Positions 48,161 to 59,000 of a stretch of DNA of 64,000 nt are shown here, in pieces. This DNA is from Asterella californica (lineage: Eukaryota > Streptophyta > Marchantiopsida > Marchantiales > Aytoniaceae): positions 1,550,001-1,614,000 of the forward strand of contig JAYKYS010000002.1 in the NCBI GenBank assembly GCA_036924285.1, given 5' to 3'. The translations under genes and the position numbers were made by a program. Each line of letters starts with the position of its first letter. Position 1 is the first letter of the stretch. The notes under the pieces were generated by a model that was not told where the DNA came from, made no database searches, and saw nothing but the letters and a program-made list of their open reading frames with translations.

Positions 48161-48165
48161 CTGAG

Positions 48166-48900
48166 CGCTGCCTCGCGGCAGTTCTCTTTCTGGTGCTTGA
48201 TCAGGCTAGGAAGGTCGGCAGAGTCAGATTGCTGGAACTACAATCTTAGCATATCTAACGCTTCTGCAGGACTGAGCGGCATTCGTCGTCCAGTATGCGT
48301 TGGAATGCAAAGCCATGTTCTCTTTTACGGGAAATTCGTGTGTTGTTCACACGCATCTCATGTCCGAACAACGTTCCTACAGCTTCTAGGAGAGCTTGAA
48401 TTGTGAATCTTAAGATTTTCGACAACGCTTGATACTTAATTTCCAATACAGTGGGAACTAGAGAAGTAAACTTTGGTTTTAAAGTCAAACTTCTTTGCAT
48501 ATTTAAAGGAACAAAAGTTCCCCAGAATTTCATCGAGCATGCATATTTAGAGTTACTCTTCATCTACATTTTCAAAACTGCATATCACACAGTTTTCTAT
48601 ATTTTCATTACTGCTAGAAGGCTCTCGAAGTTTTGTTTTTATTCCTCCTTTCTCTCCACATTGCTTTTGCAATTTTGACTCAAGTTTCCATAGGACGTGT
48701 GCTGTACAGGCTGAGCGGATGTGCGAAAGTTTACTGTGATGCCACGCGTCTTACGTACACGCACTCGCAGGAGAACAAGAGAGCATATATTGTAGCTTTG
48801 GAACTCTCAACTCAGCTCTCCTGAAACTTGCATGCACTTCGCATCCATTAGCTTGGGAAAATAACACAGCTCTCATATCTCGGCTCGGCGTCCCGACAGT
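48166..48900. other. non-coding DNA with a collapsed family 2 repeat
   Basis: At 48488-48550 the start string of repeat family 2 (CTTCTTTGCATATTT) is joined directly to its end string (AAAGTTCCCCAGAATTTC... GCATGCATATTTA), as if the 250-bp middle had been deleted. Nothing else recognised. Confidence 0.45.
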
Positions 48901-49310
48901 GCGAAACATGAGTGTTTCATCTAAGGAGGCCGAAACATTAGTGTTTCGCCTCTGACGAGAACTCGCTAAGGGTACCCCTTGACGAGTTCTCGCGGGAGAC
49001 AAAACATCCATGTTTCGTCTCTCGGCAGCGCGAAACATACGTGTTTCACCCAGGGAGGACGAAACATGAGTGTCTCTCCTTTGGCGAGAACTCGCCAAGG
49101 GCTCTGGGAAGGCGAAACATCCATGTTTCGTCCAGAGAGGGCGAAACATGAGTGTCTCGCCTTTGACGAGAACTCACCAAGGGTTCTGGGAAGACGAAAC
49201 ATCCATGTTTTGTCTCCTGGCAGCGCGAAACATGCGTGTTTCGTCCAGGGAGGGCGAAACATGAGTGTCTCGCCTCTGACGAGAACTCGCCAAGAGCTCT
49301 GGCTATACGT
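48901..49310. repeat. minisatellite made of short palindromes
   Basis: A variable unit of about 80-114 bp repeats roughly four times. It contains CGAAACATGAGTGTCTCGCC, GACGAGAACTCGCCAAGGG and CTCTGGGAAG, then one or two near-palindromes of the form CGAAACAT-xx-ATGTTTCG or CGAAACATGCGTGTTTCG. Units differ by presence of the second palindrome block (CAGCGCGAAACATGCGTG). The lack of stops gives long meaningless frames on both strands. Confidence 0.9.
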
Positions 49311-52300
49311 CGAGTTCTTCTGCTCTCTTCTCTACAGGACTTGCTGATGTGGAGTGGACATACCCGCTGTCGTGTTGTGACACTACTCACATGTGAATTT
49401 AGCGTAGAACTTGTATTGTGTTATTTTTATGTCTCGTGAATCTTTTCATGTAACTCGTCTGATAACGTATTAGATGCCACGTTCACAGTTATCTAAGATA
49501 TGAGATCGCACGATAATAAGACGTGTCAACTCAGAGTTCTGTGGACATTCACATAAGTGGCTCTTGTTGTCAAATTTGTGTATAAGATAGAGGGTCGAGA
49601 GTTCGTGAGAGGATTCTTTCTTGTGTAGTGTTTGGTGAGTAGTTCTTAGTGTCTTACATGAAAGGTGAGGAGCTATAGGAGTTATACTTATGGATGAAGG
49701 ATTGATCAGAGTTCTGAATCTTTCATTTCCAAATCCATGCTTTATTAAGCTTCACTACATTCGTCGGGATCATTTTCGATAGTGGTTCTTTTGCCTACTT
49801 TGATGACGAGTTGAGGAGAGTGATGGATTTGTCTACTCCGATGATCTTATCGATCGTGTCACATATGGGGAGAATTGAGGCCTAACTGTGTACATCTTAC
49901 TTTGACAGATGAATGGACTTAAAATTTCTAGCCAACGTCCTTTCAACGTCTGTTGATATCCGATGTCACTGCCGACGAAAGATCAATCATCAAGCGTGGA
50001 TCTTGAGGAACTTTGGTGAGGAGTACTGTAATCAAGTGATAGCTTCCTCATTCACTAATCAATTGATGCTGAATTTGCAAAAGAATCTAGGTATAGCCAA
50101 ACCTTTATCCCTTTGTTGTATCTTTCGATTCAAGGTCATCATATTGACTTTGTGAATCTTAAGTATTCTCGTGTCATCGTTATCTCTTTCGCTCGGAGAG
50201 GATGATTGCCCTATGTTAGGGTTGGAGTTCGAAGTATTTTGGTTCAAGCTTTGAAGATGTGAGGGTGTTTTAGGGTTACAACTCGAGCTATAGTGCCCAA
50301 GTAGGAGATAAAGAGATCTCCAATCTCTTTTCTCATTGACCCATTTTCGACCAATCAAGTTCATCCAAGTTCCAATGATGGTTTGAGGTTTCGAAGACCT
50401 TCCTGGGGGTCACTCGTGGAGTGTGAGATCTCGTTGGAAAGCACTCAAGCTGGACTACAATTTGGAGCAAAGATCGATCAATTTGGAGTTCTGAGTGGAG
50501 TGTTATGATCGTTCAAAGTCAAGGGGTCGAATCAGTACCTCGAGTCACGTTTCTGAGAGTTTGAGAGATGATCTTTTGGTGTTGTCAAGGGGATTGGGTA
50601 GTTGACTCCGTGCTGGTTGCACTGATGTAAAATAGTCTTACGTTTGGGTTAGATTTGACCTCGAAATGATAGATTGAAGTTGGTTATGACAGTTGAGAAA
50701 TAGAAATAAAACCGTTTTGCTTGGATTCAAGGGGTTGAGTTGTTCCATGAGCATGAGATGGAATTTCTGAATGAAAATTTCCAGAATCGGAGTGTGTTTT
50801 ATCAGCTTACTACATGTGAAATTTCAACTCATTTGGTCAAGAGAAGGTGTTGAGGTTGTGGATTTTAGCCATCGGGGTCTGTAAAGCTCATAAGTTAATA
50901 CAGATGAAAGACTTGGTCCATTTCGGACAATTGGTTTGGGTTTTGAAGCTAAAATTTCATAGAGTAGTAGTGAAGGATCAGAGGGAATTTCTTGTGAAGT
51001 TTAAGCCCAATTGGAAGTTCGAGTTGGGAGCAAGAGGTTGCCCAAGTTCAGATTACAACGTGGTGGGTTTCGAAAGAGAAAAGTGACTTCTCGTACTTGG
51101 TTGACTTCGACCATATGACCTGGGGTTTGGAGGTAGAATTCATGAAAGTGCTGCAAGATAGATGAAGAAGCTATGTTGTGAATTTAGCACAGAGATCGTA
51201 CTTAGATAAAGTGTTACACTATGTCAAAGTTGTTGATTGAAAATCTAACAAGGAGGTACCGTTGTCTTGGGCACCACGTCTTGAGCTCATTGGTTACTTG
51301 CTGCGTGCATGCCTTACCTTATTGGAAAGCTTGTATAGTAGTCTATCCGTTGCTGTAAAATTCATCTTGAATCTTCTTCATGTGAACGAACCGTAAGTAA
51401 AAAAGCTGAGTGTTTAGGTAGCTTGTCGGAGAAAATCAATAAAAAGTGTGATGCTAGTGCACATTTAAAAGGTGCTTTTGTGATTTAAGCACATGTTTAT
51501 CATGTTTGAATCCTTCTTGTACTTAGAATAAAGTTGAACATCCAGTTGTGGTGTATGGTGCACGTGTGTTATATTTGAGGTCAGGTTAGGTCAGTAGAAA
51601 CCAAGGCAAAATCTGATAGATTGGATATTGAAGACATAAGTATTTCATCGAGATCTTAGATCTTGCTGTATCTCTCTATAGTCAGATACCCTGTGTATTT
51701 TCAGATCAAACTTCACGCTATATGACACCGCCAGCAGAGATAGCTCTCGTGCGTGTTTGGACCGAAAGTGCAAACTTCAAACTCAAAAATATCCGGCCAT
51801 AACCCTTCTTCCAAAATGTGAGAAACTTGTACGTTTACCACCCAATCCTATTCGCTAAAGTGAAACTGAATGCAGTTTGGAGCATCCATTTATTACTACC
51901 CCTAACACGCATGCGAACTAAGCTTCTGCAGTTTTGAAAATGTAGGTGCAGAGTACCTCTTAGCCTCCTCCATCTCTGATGGAGGGAACCAAATCTGCAA
52001 AAGTTTATCACATACTTTTTTCGTTGGAAAGAGTTAGGTGAAACTAAAAGATTAGATGATAAATTAAATTCTCAATAAAATGTAGTTTGTTAAATGAGTA
52101 GTATCTTGGTTATGTAGTCTCTAACAAGCTTCTTACAATATTTCTTTTATAGTTATCTCATTTCCTTATGAATTCATATGTAGATCTTCTCGCATCTCCA
52201 AGTCAATTAATCATTTAATATTTAGAGATAACTTTGACATTTTCTTTCAGTTTAGTATCAAATTTCTGCTTAACATATCTGTTTTCTGGTAAGAGCAAGC

Positions 52301-52953
52301 AGGCAAAAGTTCCCCAGAGCTAGAGAAACGACCAGCTAAGAGGTGATCAGATAAGGCTCCACTTTCGATGCAGTAATATGTTCGATATGCTAGGTCTGAC
52401 GCTGAAATCGATATAAGAAATGAACAGAATGAGCTAATGGTGTACACTAACTTAATTGTCCATTCCAGTGTTGGAGATCGACCATTGTAAGTACAGACGT
52501 GGTAGTTGTACAAAGGACATGGGCAAGCCAACGATCCGTCTTGGTAGATGCCTATAGCTCTTGTGACCAAAAGAACAAGGCACACATAATCACTTTCGAT
52601 CCTAACTCTTATAGTATTGCTGCTGTTAAGAACAAACATGGTCTTATCGAGTTCAGACTGAAATATAAGACTAGATAGCGAGAGGAGCGAAGAACTGTCC
52701 AACTTGTGGATCCCAACAAGTGAACATTATGGGTGATATGTTTTCCATGTAAGCTATTCGAGCGGGTAGAGATAAATCACATGCATCATCCGTAAACAAC
52801 GTCGGACAAATATGTGAGTGAGGTCCAATGGTTATCGTGAGTTTAACACGTGGTTTTGTCTATCGGAACTAATTTTTCATTTGAATAAAATATTGGTTTA
52901 AAAACAACCTATCTCAACATACCTGATATACTTTCAAGATTTGACCGTGAATA
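49311..52953. other. AT-rich non-coding DNA
   Basis: No convincing gene. A 151-codon minus frame (52247-52702) with hydrophobic stretches and a 79-codon plus frame (50847-51086) show no known motif. The 49.4-51.3 kb part has the look of long retroelement untranslated sequence but nothing identifies it. Confidence 0.35.
51947..52325. repeat. AT-rich dispersed repeat, family 2, copy
   Basis: Start hairpin CCTCCTCCATCTCTGATGGAGG, middle GAAAGAGTTAGGTGAAAC and GATAAATTAAATTCTC, end AAAAGTTCCCCAGAG at about 52303. Similar in size and order to the copy at 35852. Confidence 0.6.
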
Positions 52954-53289
52954 ATAAGACGTGTCAAAGCTAGAACTTTTGAGAAATATGCGATCCATCA
53001 CGGACGAGTGTTACTACTGTGGTCAAGAGGTTGCGGACGAAGTGCCTGCAGGAAACATCCGTGGGTGTCTTTAACTTACGTTTGTTCAAATCGGAAGAGA
53101 GTTTCAACCATAAGTAAATTCAAGACTTAAAGAATTTATTATAAATTTTTTAAAAAGTAAATCTCTATATCGGTTTAAAAACACTACCCTAAGCGATACA
53201 CAACTCTAAACAAAGCTGCTATAGGATAAGCTATGATTTTGTCTTTCTGGACGTAGAGATTTTTTGTTTTAACTTTGAAACAATCTAAT
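52954..53289. mobile_element. MITE-like element, family 1 (about 336 bp)
   Basis: Left end AATAAGACGTGTCAAAGCT, right end AACTTTGAAACAATCTAATAG (inverted). The inner CCTGCAGGAAACATCCGTGG is shared with the copy at 37629 and CTAAGCGATACACA with the copy at 9694. Confidence 0.7.
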
Positions 53290-53679
53290 AGCTGCGGGAG
53301 GACAATAGATCTTCAGACATCACCCATGAGCAAAACGCAAAACAATCCGAAATCTCACGTCGCAAACACGGACGTGCTAGCCAAAGTGAAAAAAAGACAA
53401 CCCCTATTGTCCACTGACGTCAAACGCGCAGAATGAAGTTGAAGAATGACGAGCAGGTGGACTTGACAGATCGACCTCTATCGGGACAGATTGACCCGTA
53501 AACAAGGCGCGAGCTAGGTTTCGGAGCTGAGGGAATTCGAAAGAAATGAAAACATCCACTAATTGATGCAAAAACAAATGCCACTATAGTGTTATGGACT
53601 GCACAACCGACTTTGACATAGGACCAAGGTCCTCTTTTAGTGTTTCATTGCTGCAGCTATAGTTACTTCATTCAGAGCA

Positions 53680-54012
53680 CTTGCATATTCACGGAGGAGG
53701 GAAATATATATGAAAGAGGAAAATATTCAGGTATTTAATTTAATACCTAACCCTTATGACAAGAAGGGTTATGCATTAAATTAAACTCTGAGTAAATTAA
53801 TATATACAGCTTTCTGAATTTGTATCTGCTGAAACAGGACAGTCGAGTCAAGACTTATGGTTTATCTCTTGCTCTCCTTGTGTTTCTAAGTACGAGTTAA
53901 CAGATAATATTTATAAAATATATAAAAATATAATTTTATTTAATATATAATTTTATTGATAATAATAAACCAGCAAAAATTTCCCAGAATTCATCCAGCA
54001 TGCATATTTACT
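53680..54012. repeat. AT-rich dispersed repeat, family 2, copy
   Basis: Start GCACTTGCATATTCACGGAG, hairpin arms TTTAATTTAATACCTAACCC / GGGTTATGCATTAAATTAAA, end AAAATTTCCCAGAATTCATC then GCATGCATATTTA (53967-54011). Confidence 0.65.
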
Positions 54013-54107
54013 ATAGTGATAAGCTAATTCGCACAATTACTACCTTCTTGCACATCGAGCTAAATAACTTTCAGCATTATTCAAAGTCTTTGCAGAGTAT
54101 GTTAATA

Positions 54108-54412
54108 TTAGACATGTCAAAGTTGGAGAATTTTATTCCCTAACGGCCAAAGGCAAAAAGACCGCAACCTTTCTGCGACCGCTGACCTAAATTCTTATTT
54201 TGGATAGAGTCTGATATCTAACCGCGACTATTATAAAAGAGATCATTCGAATAATTTGGAACCGTGAACTTATCTTACAGTCAGGGGTAATAGCCGCGAG
54301 CAACTCTTGTGAGAGCTTCAGGATATGCTTGCAAGAAAGTTGATCGCAACCATAACATCTGGCCCCTAACTTCAAATAATTTCAAAAAGTTCCAGCTCTG
54401 ACAGGCCCTATA
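54108..54412. mobile_element. MITE-like element, family 1 (about 305 bp)
   Basis: Left end TATTAGACATGTCAAAGTTG, right end CAGCTCTGACAGGCCCTATA, imperfectly inverted. The inner text CCCTAACGGCCAAAGGC parallels TCTCTAACGGCAAAAG in the copy at 32280. Confidence 0.65.
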
Positions 54413-56078
54413 TATTTAAAACTTGTGATAATAGTTACGACAATGATAATATCTGCATGATATAACAGAAACTCATTTCATATTCAAATGAAATGATTTC
54501 ATGCACTTAACAATATGGTCGTTTGTTTTCTTCTGAAAATATCTCGAGGTTTTATAAACGCTCGAGTATGTAAAATGCGGAAAAAGGAAGTAGGTGCGGG
54601 AAATTTAACTCTTACATGACATGTTATACTGTATTTAGTTAGTATAGAAAAGATCAAAGTAGAACCATTTCTTGCTTTTGCACGAATTCTCTTGTCATTA
54701 CTGTATACACTTCGTGCATCCTTTGTATTGTGTATTGGATTAGATTTCCAGTAATGAATTTAGACTTTCTAGAAATAAAAGAATGTGAAAAAATACTAGA
54801 AAGAGTTATTATTATTATGAATCTTTTCGATTCGAGCTCAATCGCCCTTCCTCCAGACTGGACACTGTCCACGACGTCGGCCTTTGACCGTACAGCATAA
54901 GGAGGAACCCACTTCAAGAGTTATCGGCATGTGAATAATTGGACAGAAACTCTCCACTCATACCCGTCTTCAGCAAATTAACTCCTCTGCTTTCATTTCC
55001 ATCTCTGCACATGTACACATTTCCATCTCTACAAAATTCAGCGTGAGTTGAATTCAGTACAAGGTGTATCCGCGGCAGGAGGTAACAGATATGCTATACA
55101 CCATCATGAAGATCAAACCAACCGTCACATCCTCACCTTTTGGGAACATGAATCGCATTACGTCAGTCAGTCTACTGGGACACTGCTTCCATTCATGACC
55201 AAAGGGGGTGTCTGCGCAGAAAATATACACATTGTTGACTAGCAGAACGTTTACCGCCATAAAGCCAGGAAGAGTAAATCACTTATGTGACTTCGACATG
55301 ATCCAAGGTCTATGATCTAAGCGTAGAGTTCGCAAGGAAATTAACTTGAGCAATATTAACACAGCTGGTATTCTGGACTAGTACCTCACTGTGACGTTCG
55401 GAACGGTAGCTGTATGTAATGTTTAGTGGATTTCCTTCCCACTTAAAGGTTGCCGCATGTAGCTGCTTCCGCGGACTGTGAGGCTTCTACATGTTTCACC
55501 GGATACACAGAATCGCGAATGTCTTCTCCTTTTCCCATTCTTTCTTAGAATGGTTTCTCTATGTATTCACAGCATGCTGCCGAAGTTGGGTGTCCTGTTA
55601 ACTTACATGTTTGCTCATGGATATTCAATCCACATTATCAGGAACGTGGCATGGTGACATTTTAGGCATGATGCTTCCAACCGACACTATCCGCGCGTAG
55701 CTCCTTCAGCTGTTGGCAGTGTAAGTTCTCTCATAGCCGTTGTTGCCATTTTTCGGAATGCCGCTTTATATCGTGACGCTCGTCGATGATCCGATCCATC
55801 CCCAGGACAAACTTGGTTCCTAAAGAAGAATTACTTCCATAGAGGATTCCCAGAGAAAATGTCATCGTTACATGACCTGACAATCATGTGATATGCATCT
55901 CAGAATTTCTCGTACTTCCGTTCTGCAAATATGGTATGGCTGGGATATAAACCGAAACGCTTCGCGTCTGTAAACCATTGTTCAGCTTCACAATCACCTG
56001 CATGCCGGTACCCAGCTGGTGCAGTGGAGCTTGAAAGAGGACCAGATCAAAGTTGCATATATGCCTTGCTGAGTTAAT
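54413..56078. other. non-coding DNA downstream of the VWA gene
   Basis: Toward 56078 this is the probable 3' untranslated flank, and possibly hidden 3' exons, of the minus-strand VWA gene. Short frames (54654-54917, 55048-55260) are not recognisable. Confidence 0.35.
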
Positions 56079-59000
56079 CTACCCCTTGACTTTGACCATC
56101 GGAGCGATCATAACTGCAATTTCGTGCTGCCGTGTCATAGCTTTCTTAAAAAATTCCCTCACACTGTGCTCTCTTCCTCGGTTATGGTTGACGTCACAAT
56201 GATGACCAGTCACCCTGATCGGGGAAATGGGCACCATACCTTCAAACTTGCTCCGAGGCTTGGTTGGTGTGGAAGCATCTTGGTTGAACCTTGTGGCCGA
56301 AGGCTTTTCCGGGAACGTACCTGACTTCACATCATCAGCGTAGGCAATCTGCAAAGCTTCACAGATAATTCTGGGATGGCAGGGATGTTCCTTCCCAGAC
56401 AAAAGGTCAAGTCTTTGTTCCAAGGTGTGTCTTCTCGAGGTTGGCGACTTTTGAAACGCGGGCATTTCAAGCTTCTCGACAATATGCTTGAGAAATAAGT
56501 TTATCCTTTCGATCTCCTTCTGAAACAGTTTAGAAGACTCAACGTATGGACGTATGGTCTCGTTGTATGTCTCCACTGCAGCCAGCTGCGCACTATGGGC
56601 GACCTTCGCAGCCTCAAGCGCTTCTTGATTTCGACGTTCTACTTCTTTGACGTAGTTCTGATGATCTACTCTTGCAAGTTCAATCTCCTCCTGGTACTTG
56701 AGCTCTAACTTGCGACAGGTTTCCTTCCACTCCTCTTTCTTCTTCTTCACAATCTCCTCATTCAAAAAGTCTACCTCCGCTGCTCGTTCGAACAACTCCA
56801 GTCTTCTCTTGTCCAGCTGTTCATTGTCTTTTTGGACAGTACGACATGCAACTTCCCAATCTCTCACGGCTGTATCCATAGCTATTTTATTTCCCTCGTC
56901 AATACGCTTACACACCTCTTCCCAGTCACGTTTCGCTCGCTCCTCAAGAGTTGAATTGATGGCTGAAATTTTGGCCAAGTTCTTGTCATGTTGGGCAACA
57001 ATTGCTGTGACTTGCTGCTGATGGAGCGTGAGTGCATCTATCATGCGTACATCTAGTTCATCCAGCTTCATCTTGTACTCGTGCTGTCTCCTCACGTTCT
57101 CCTTATTCACCTCTTCATTTAGTCGAGCAAATTCCTCTTCCGCGTCTTCTAAGCTTTGTCGGTTCTCGGTATCTACAGCTGTGCAAGCTGCAGAGAAATC
57201 CGCCCGGACTTTTTCAAGAACGCTTGCATTGAGTGCTCTAATTTCCGAATACCTTCCCTCATACTGAAGTCTCAACTCTCGATTGTGGGCCTCCGTCTGA
57301 GCAACGATTTCTTCTTGTCTTGCCTTGGTGTCCCTTTTCAACTTTTCATTTTTCTCCTTGATCGAATTAACCTCCGCATCGTAAAGCTGAACTGAATGCT
57401 CCTTCTCATGTGCATTGCTCTCCTCTATTCTACTGACATCCTCTAAGAACGCTCTCCTCGCTTCCTCAATTGACTTCGTCCTGGCATCTTCGGTTTCGCT
57501 GACCAATTTCTCCCAGTCATCTTGAAGTCTTTTCCACTGTAGATTAAAGGCTCGTACATTCTGTACTTCCTCGTCCCAAATTTTGAAGGAGTGATCAAAT
57601 TTCTCTTTATTTCTTTCCCTGATGGACTCAGTGAGCTCTTCATGTATTCTCTTTGCGTCCTCAGTGGCCTTCATATTTTTTTCTTTTATCATGTCAGAGC
57701 CTCGCCTGTGGGTTTCCTTAGCTTTTCTTTCTTCCTCTAGATATTCGGTGTAGCGAGGACCTCGTCTCTCAGCCTCAAATTGAGTTTTCAGCCTCCCCAG
57801 AACAGAGTCTATGTTTTCCGTATTTCCTGATTCAAGATTGCGGCGTTGTTCTTCCTCGATCCTATACTGAACCCATTCTCTATCTAGCCCTGCCACACCT
57901 TCCGACAGAGTCACTTTCAACTGCCACTGCAAATCTAGTTCCCGGAATTTCCCGCCAGTGGCTTCAGCTATATTCTTCATGAACCAACTTCCACGTTTGC
58001 TCGGTCCCAAACACACTGGGTACACTGGTGCTAGTTTGCCCCTCTCCTTCGCCCACTTTTTGAGCGTGTTCATCACCTGCATGCTCGAAATTTTAGCTTT
58101 GTGTAAGGACCGAATAATATCGTAGATAGAACAGGAAATGTGCACAATATGCTCAAAGTTTCTTGTTTCCCTGTCTTGTCGAAACACTGAGTAATTCCTT
58201 TTTTCTACCCAACACATTTCATGGTTGATGTCAATTACAGAAACTGCGAAGCAGACGAAGGAGCAATGAAGAAGTTCAACGAACATTATCCGCGTCTACT
58301 CACGAGGACAGGACGTTCTGGTTTGCCATCTGTCAACAAATAAATGCAGTCAGCAGACTGTCGTTGGTATGCAACTTCAAGGGCTTTCAGAAGATTTGAT
58401 CTGCCGCCTGTTCGCCACTTACTCATCCAAGTCAAAGCTTTGTCCACATTTGAAGGTGTCTTCGGTTGCATCACCTGCCCTGGATGTTGCACATGTGAGA
58501 GACCAGCCTCCTTTTATTATTTCTCTCTCCTTGGCACTTTAAACACCACTAGTCAAAGTCACCAAGCTCACTGGAGCCGTACCAAACAGCAGTTTGAAAG
58601 GAAACTTGTGTAGAATGATTTGTCACCTCCAAGTTCTTTAACCAGTGGCGCACAGGACCTCCATTAAGTTTATACTGCCGTTCGTCTTCCAAGGCTCCGT
58701 AGCTCCATGCATCGAAGGAATACATGATGATGTCAAAATGAGAAGCAGCTATGTCAACCTGCTTCAACCGATATACAGAGGAGGACGAAGAATATGTTTT
58801 GAGTTGTTCCATTCTTTAAGTTGATCCATCTATAAACTTCCGGGACATATATAATCCTCAGTCGAGATCCGCACTTCCGACTTTCATCAACCCCGGGTTG
58901 ACAAAAACAGAAAGCAGCAACTTTTGCATGAGTGCTTGCATTTTCATATAAACACATTACAAACCTGTCCACGTTTGGAGAAGAGGTAGCGTATAGCTTC

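Larger units (their letters stand above)
42036..48165 (+). mobile_element. Ty1/copia LTR retrotransposon, structurally complete, decayed
   Basis: Target-site duplication CTGAG at 42036-42040 and 48161-48165. The 5' LTR is 42041-42295 and the 3' LTR 47907-48160, both beginning TGATAG and ending TACA. PBS TGGTATCAGAGC (42296-42307) directly follows the 5' LTR. Polypurine tract GAGTGGGAG (47898-47906) directly precedes the 3' LTR. Internal order gag, protease, integrase, RT, RNase H is that of copia. By hand alignment the LTRs differ at about 15 substitutions and 3 one-base indels, so the insertion is not recent. A GC-rich block of about 1 kb interrupts the region between protease and integrase. 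Confidence 0.96.

Noticed and set aside
48901..49310. CRISPR-like look (short near-palindromic repeats with spacers)
   Set aside because: Spacers are themselves repeated, units vary in length, and the genome is plant nuclear DNA.
48751..49390. Long overlapping open frames on both strands (60-130 codons)
   Set aside because: They are translations of the tandem minisatellite, which lacks stops; the amino-acid strings repeat with the DNA unit.
56124..57395. Plus-strand frames of 66-107 codons opposite the VWA gene
   Set aside because: Antisense shadows of the coiled-coil coding sequence.
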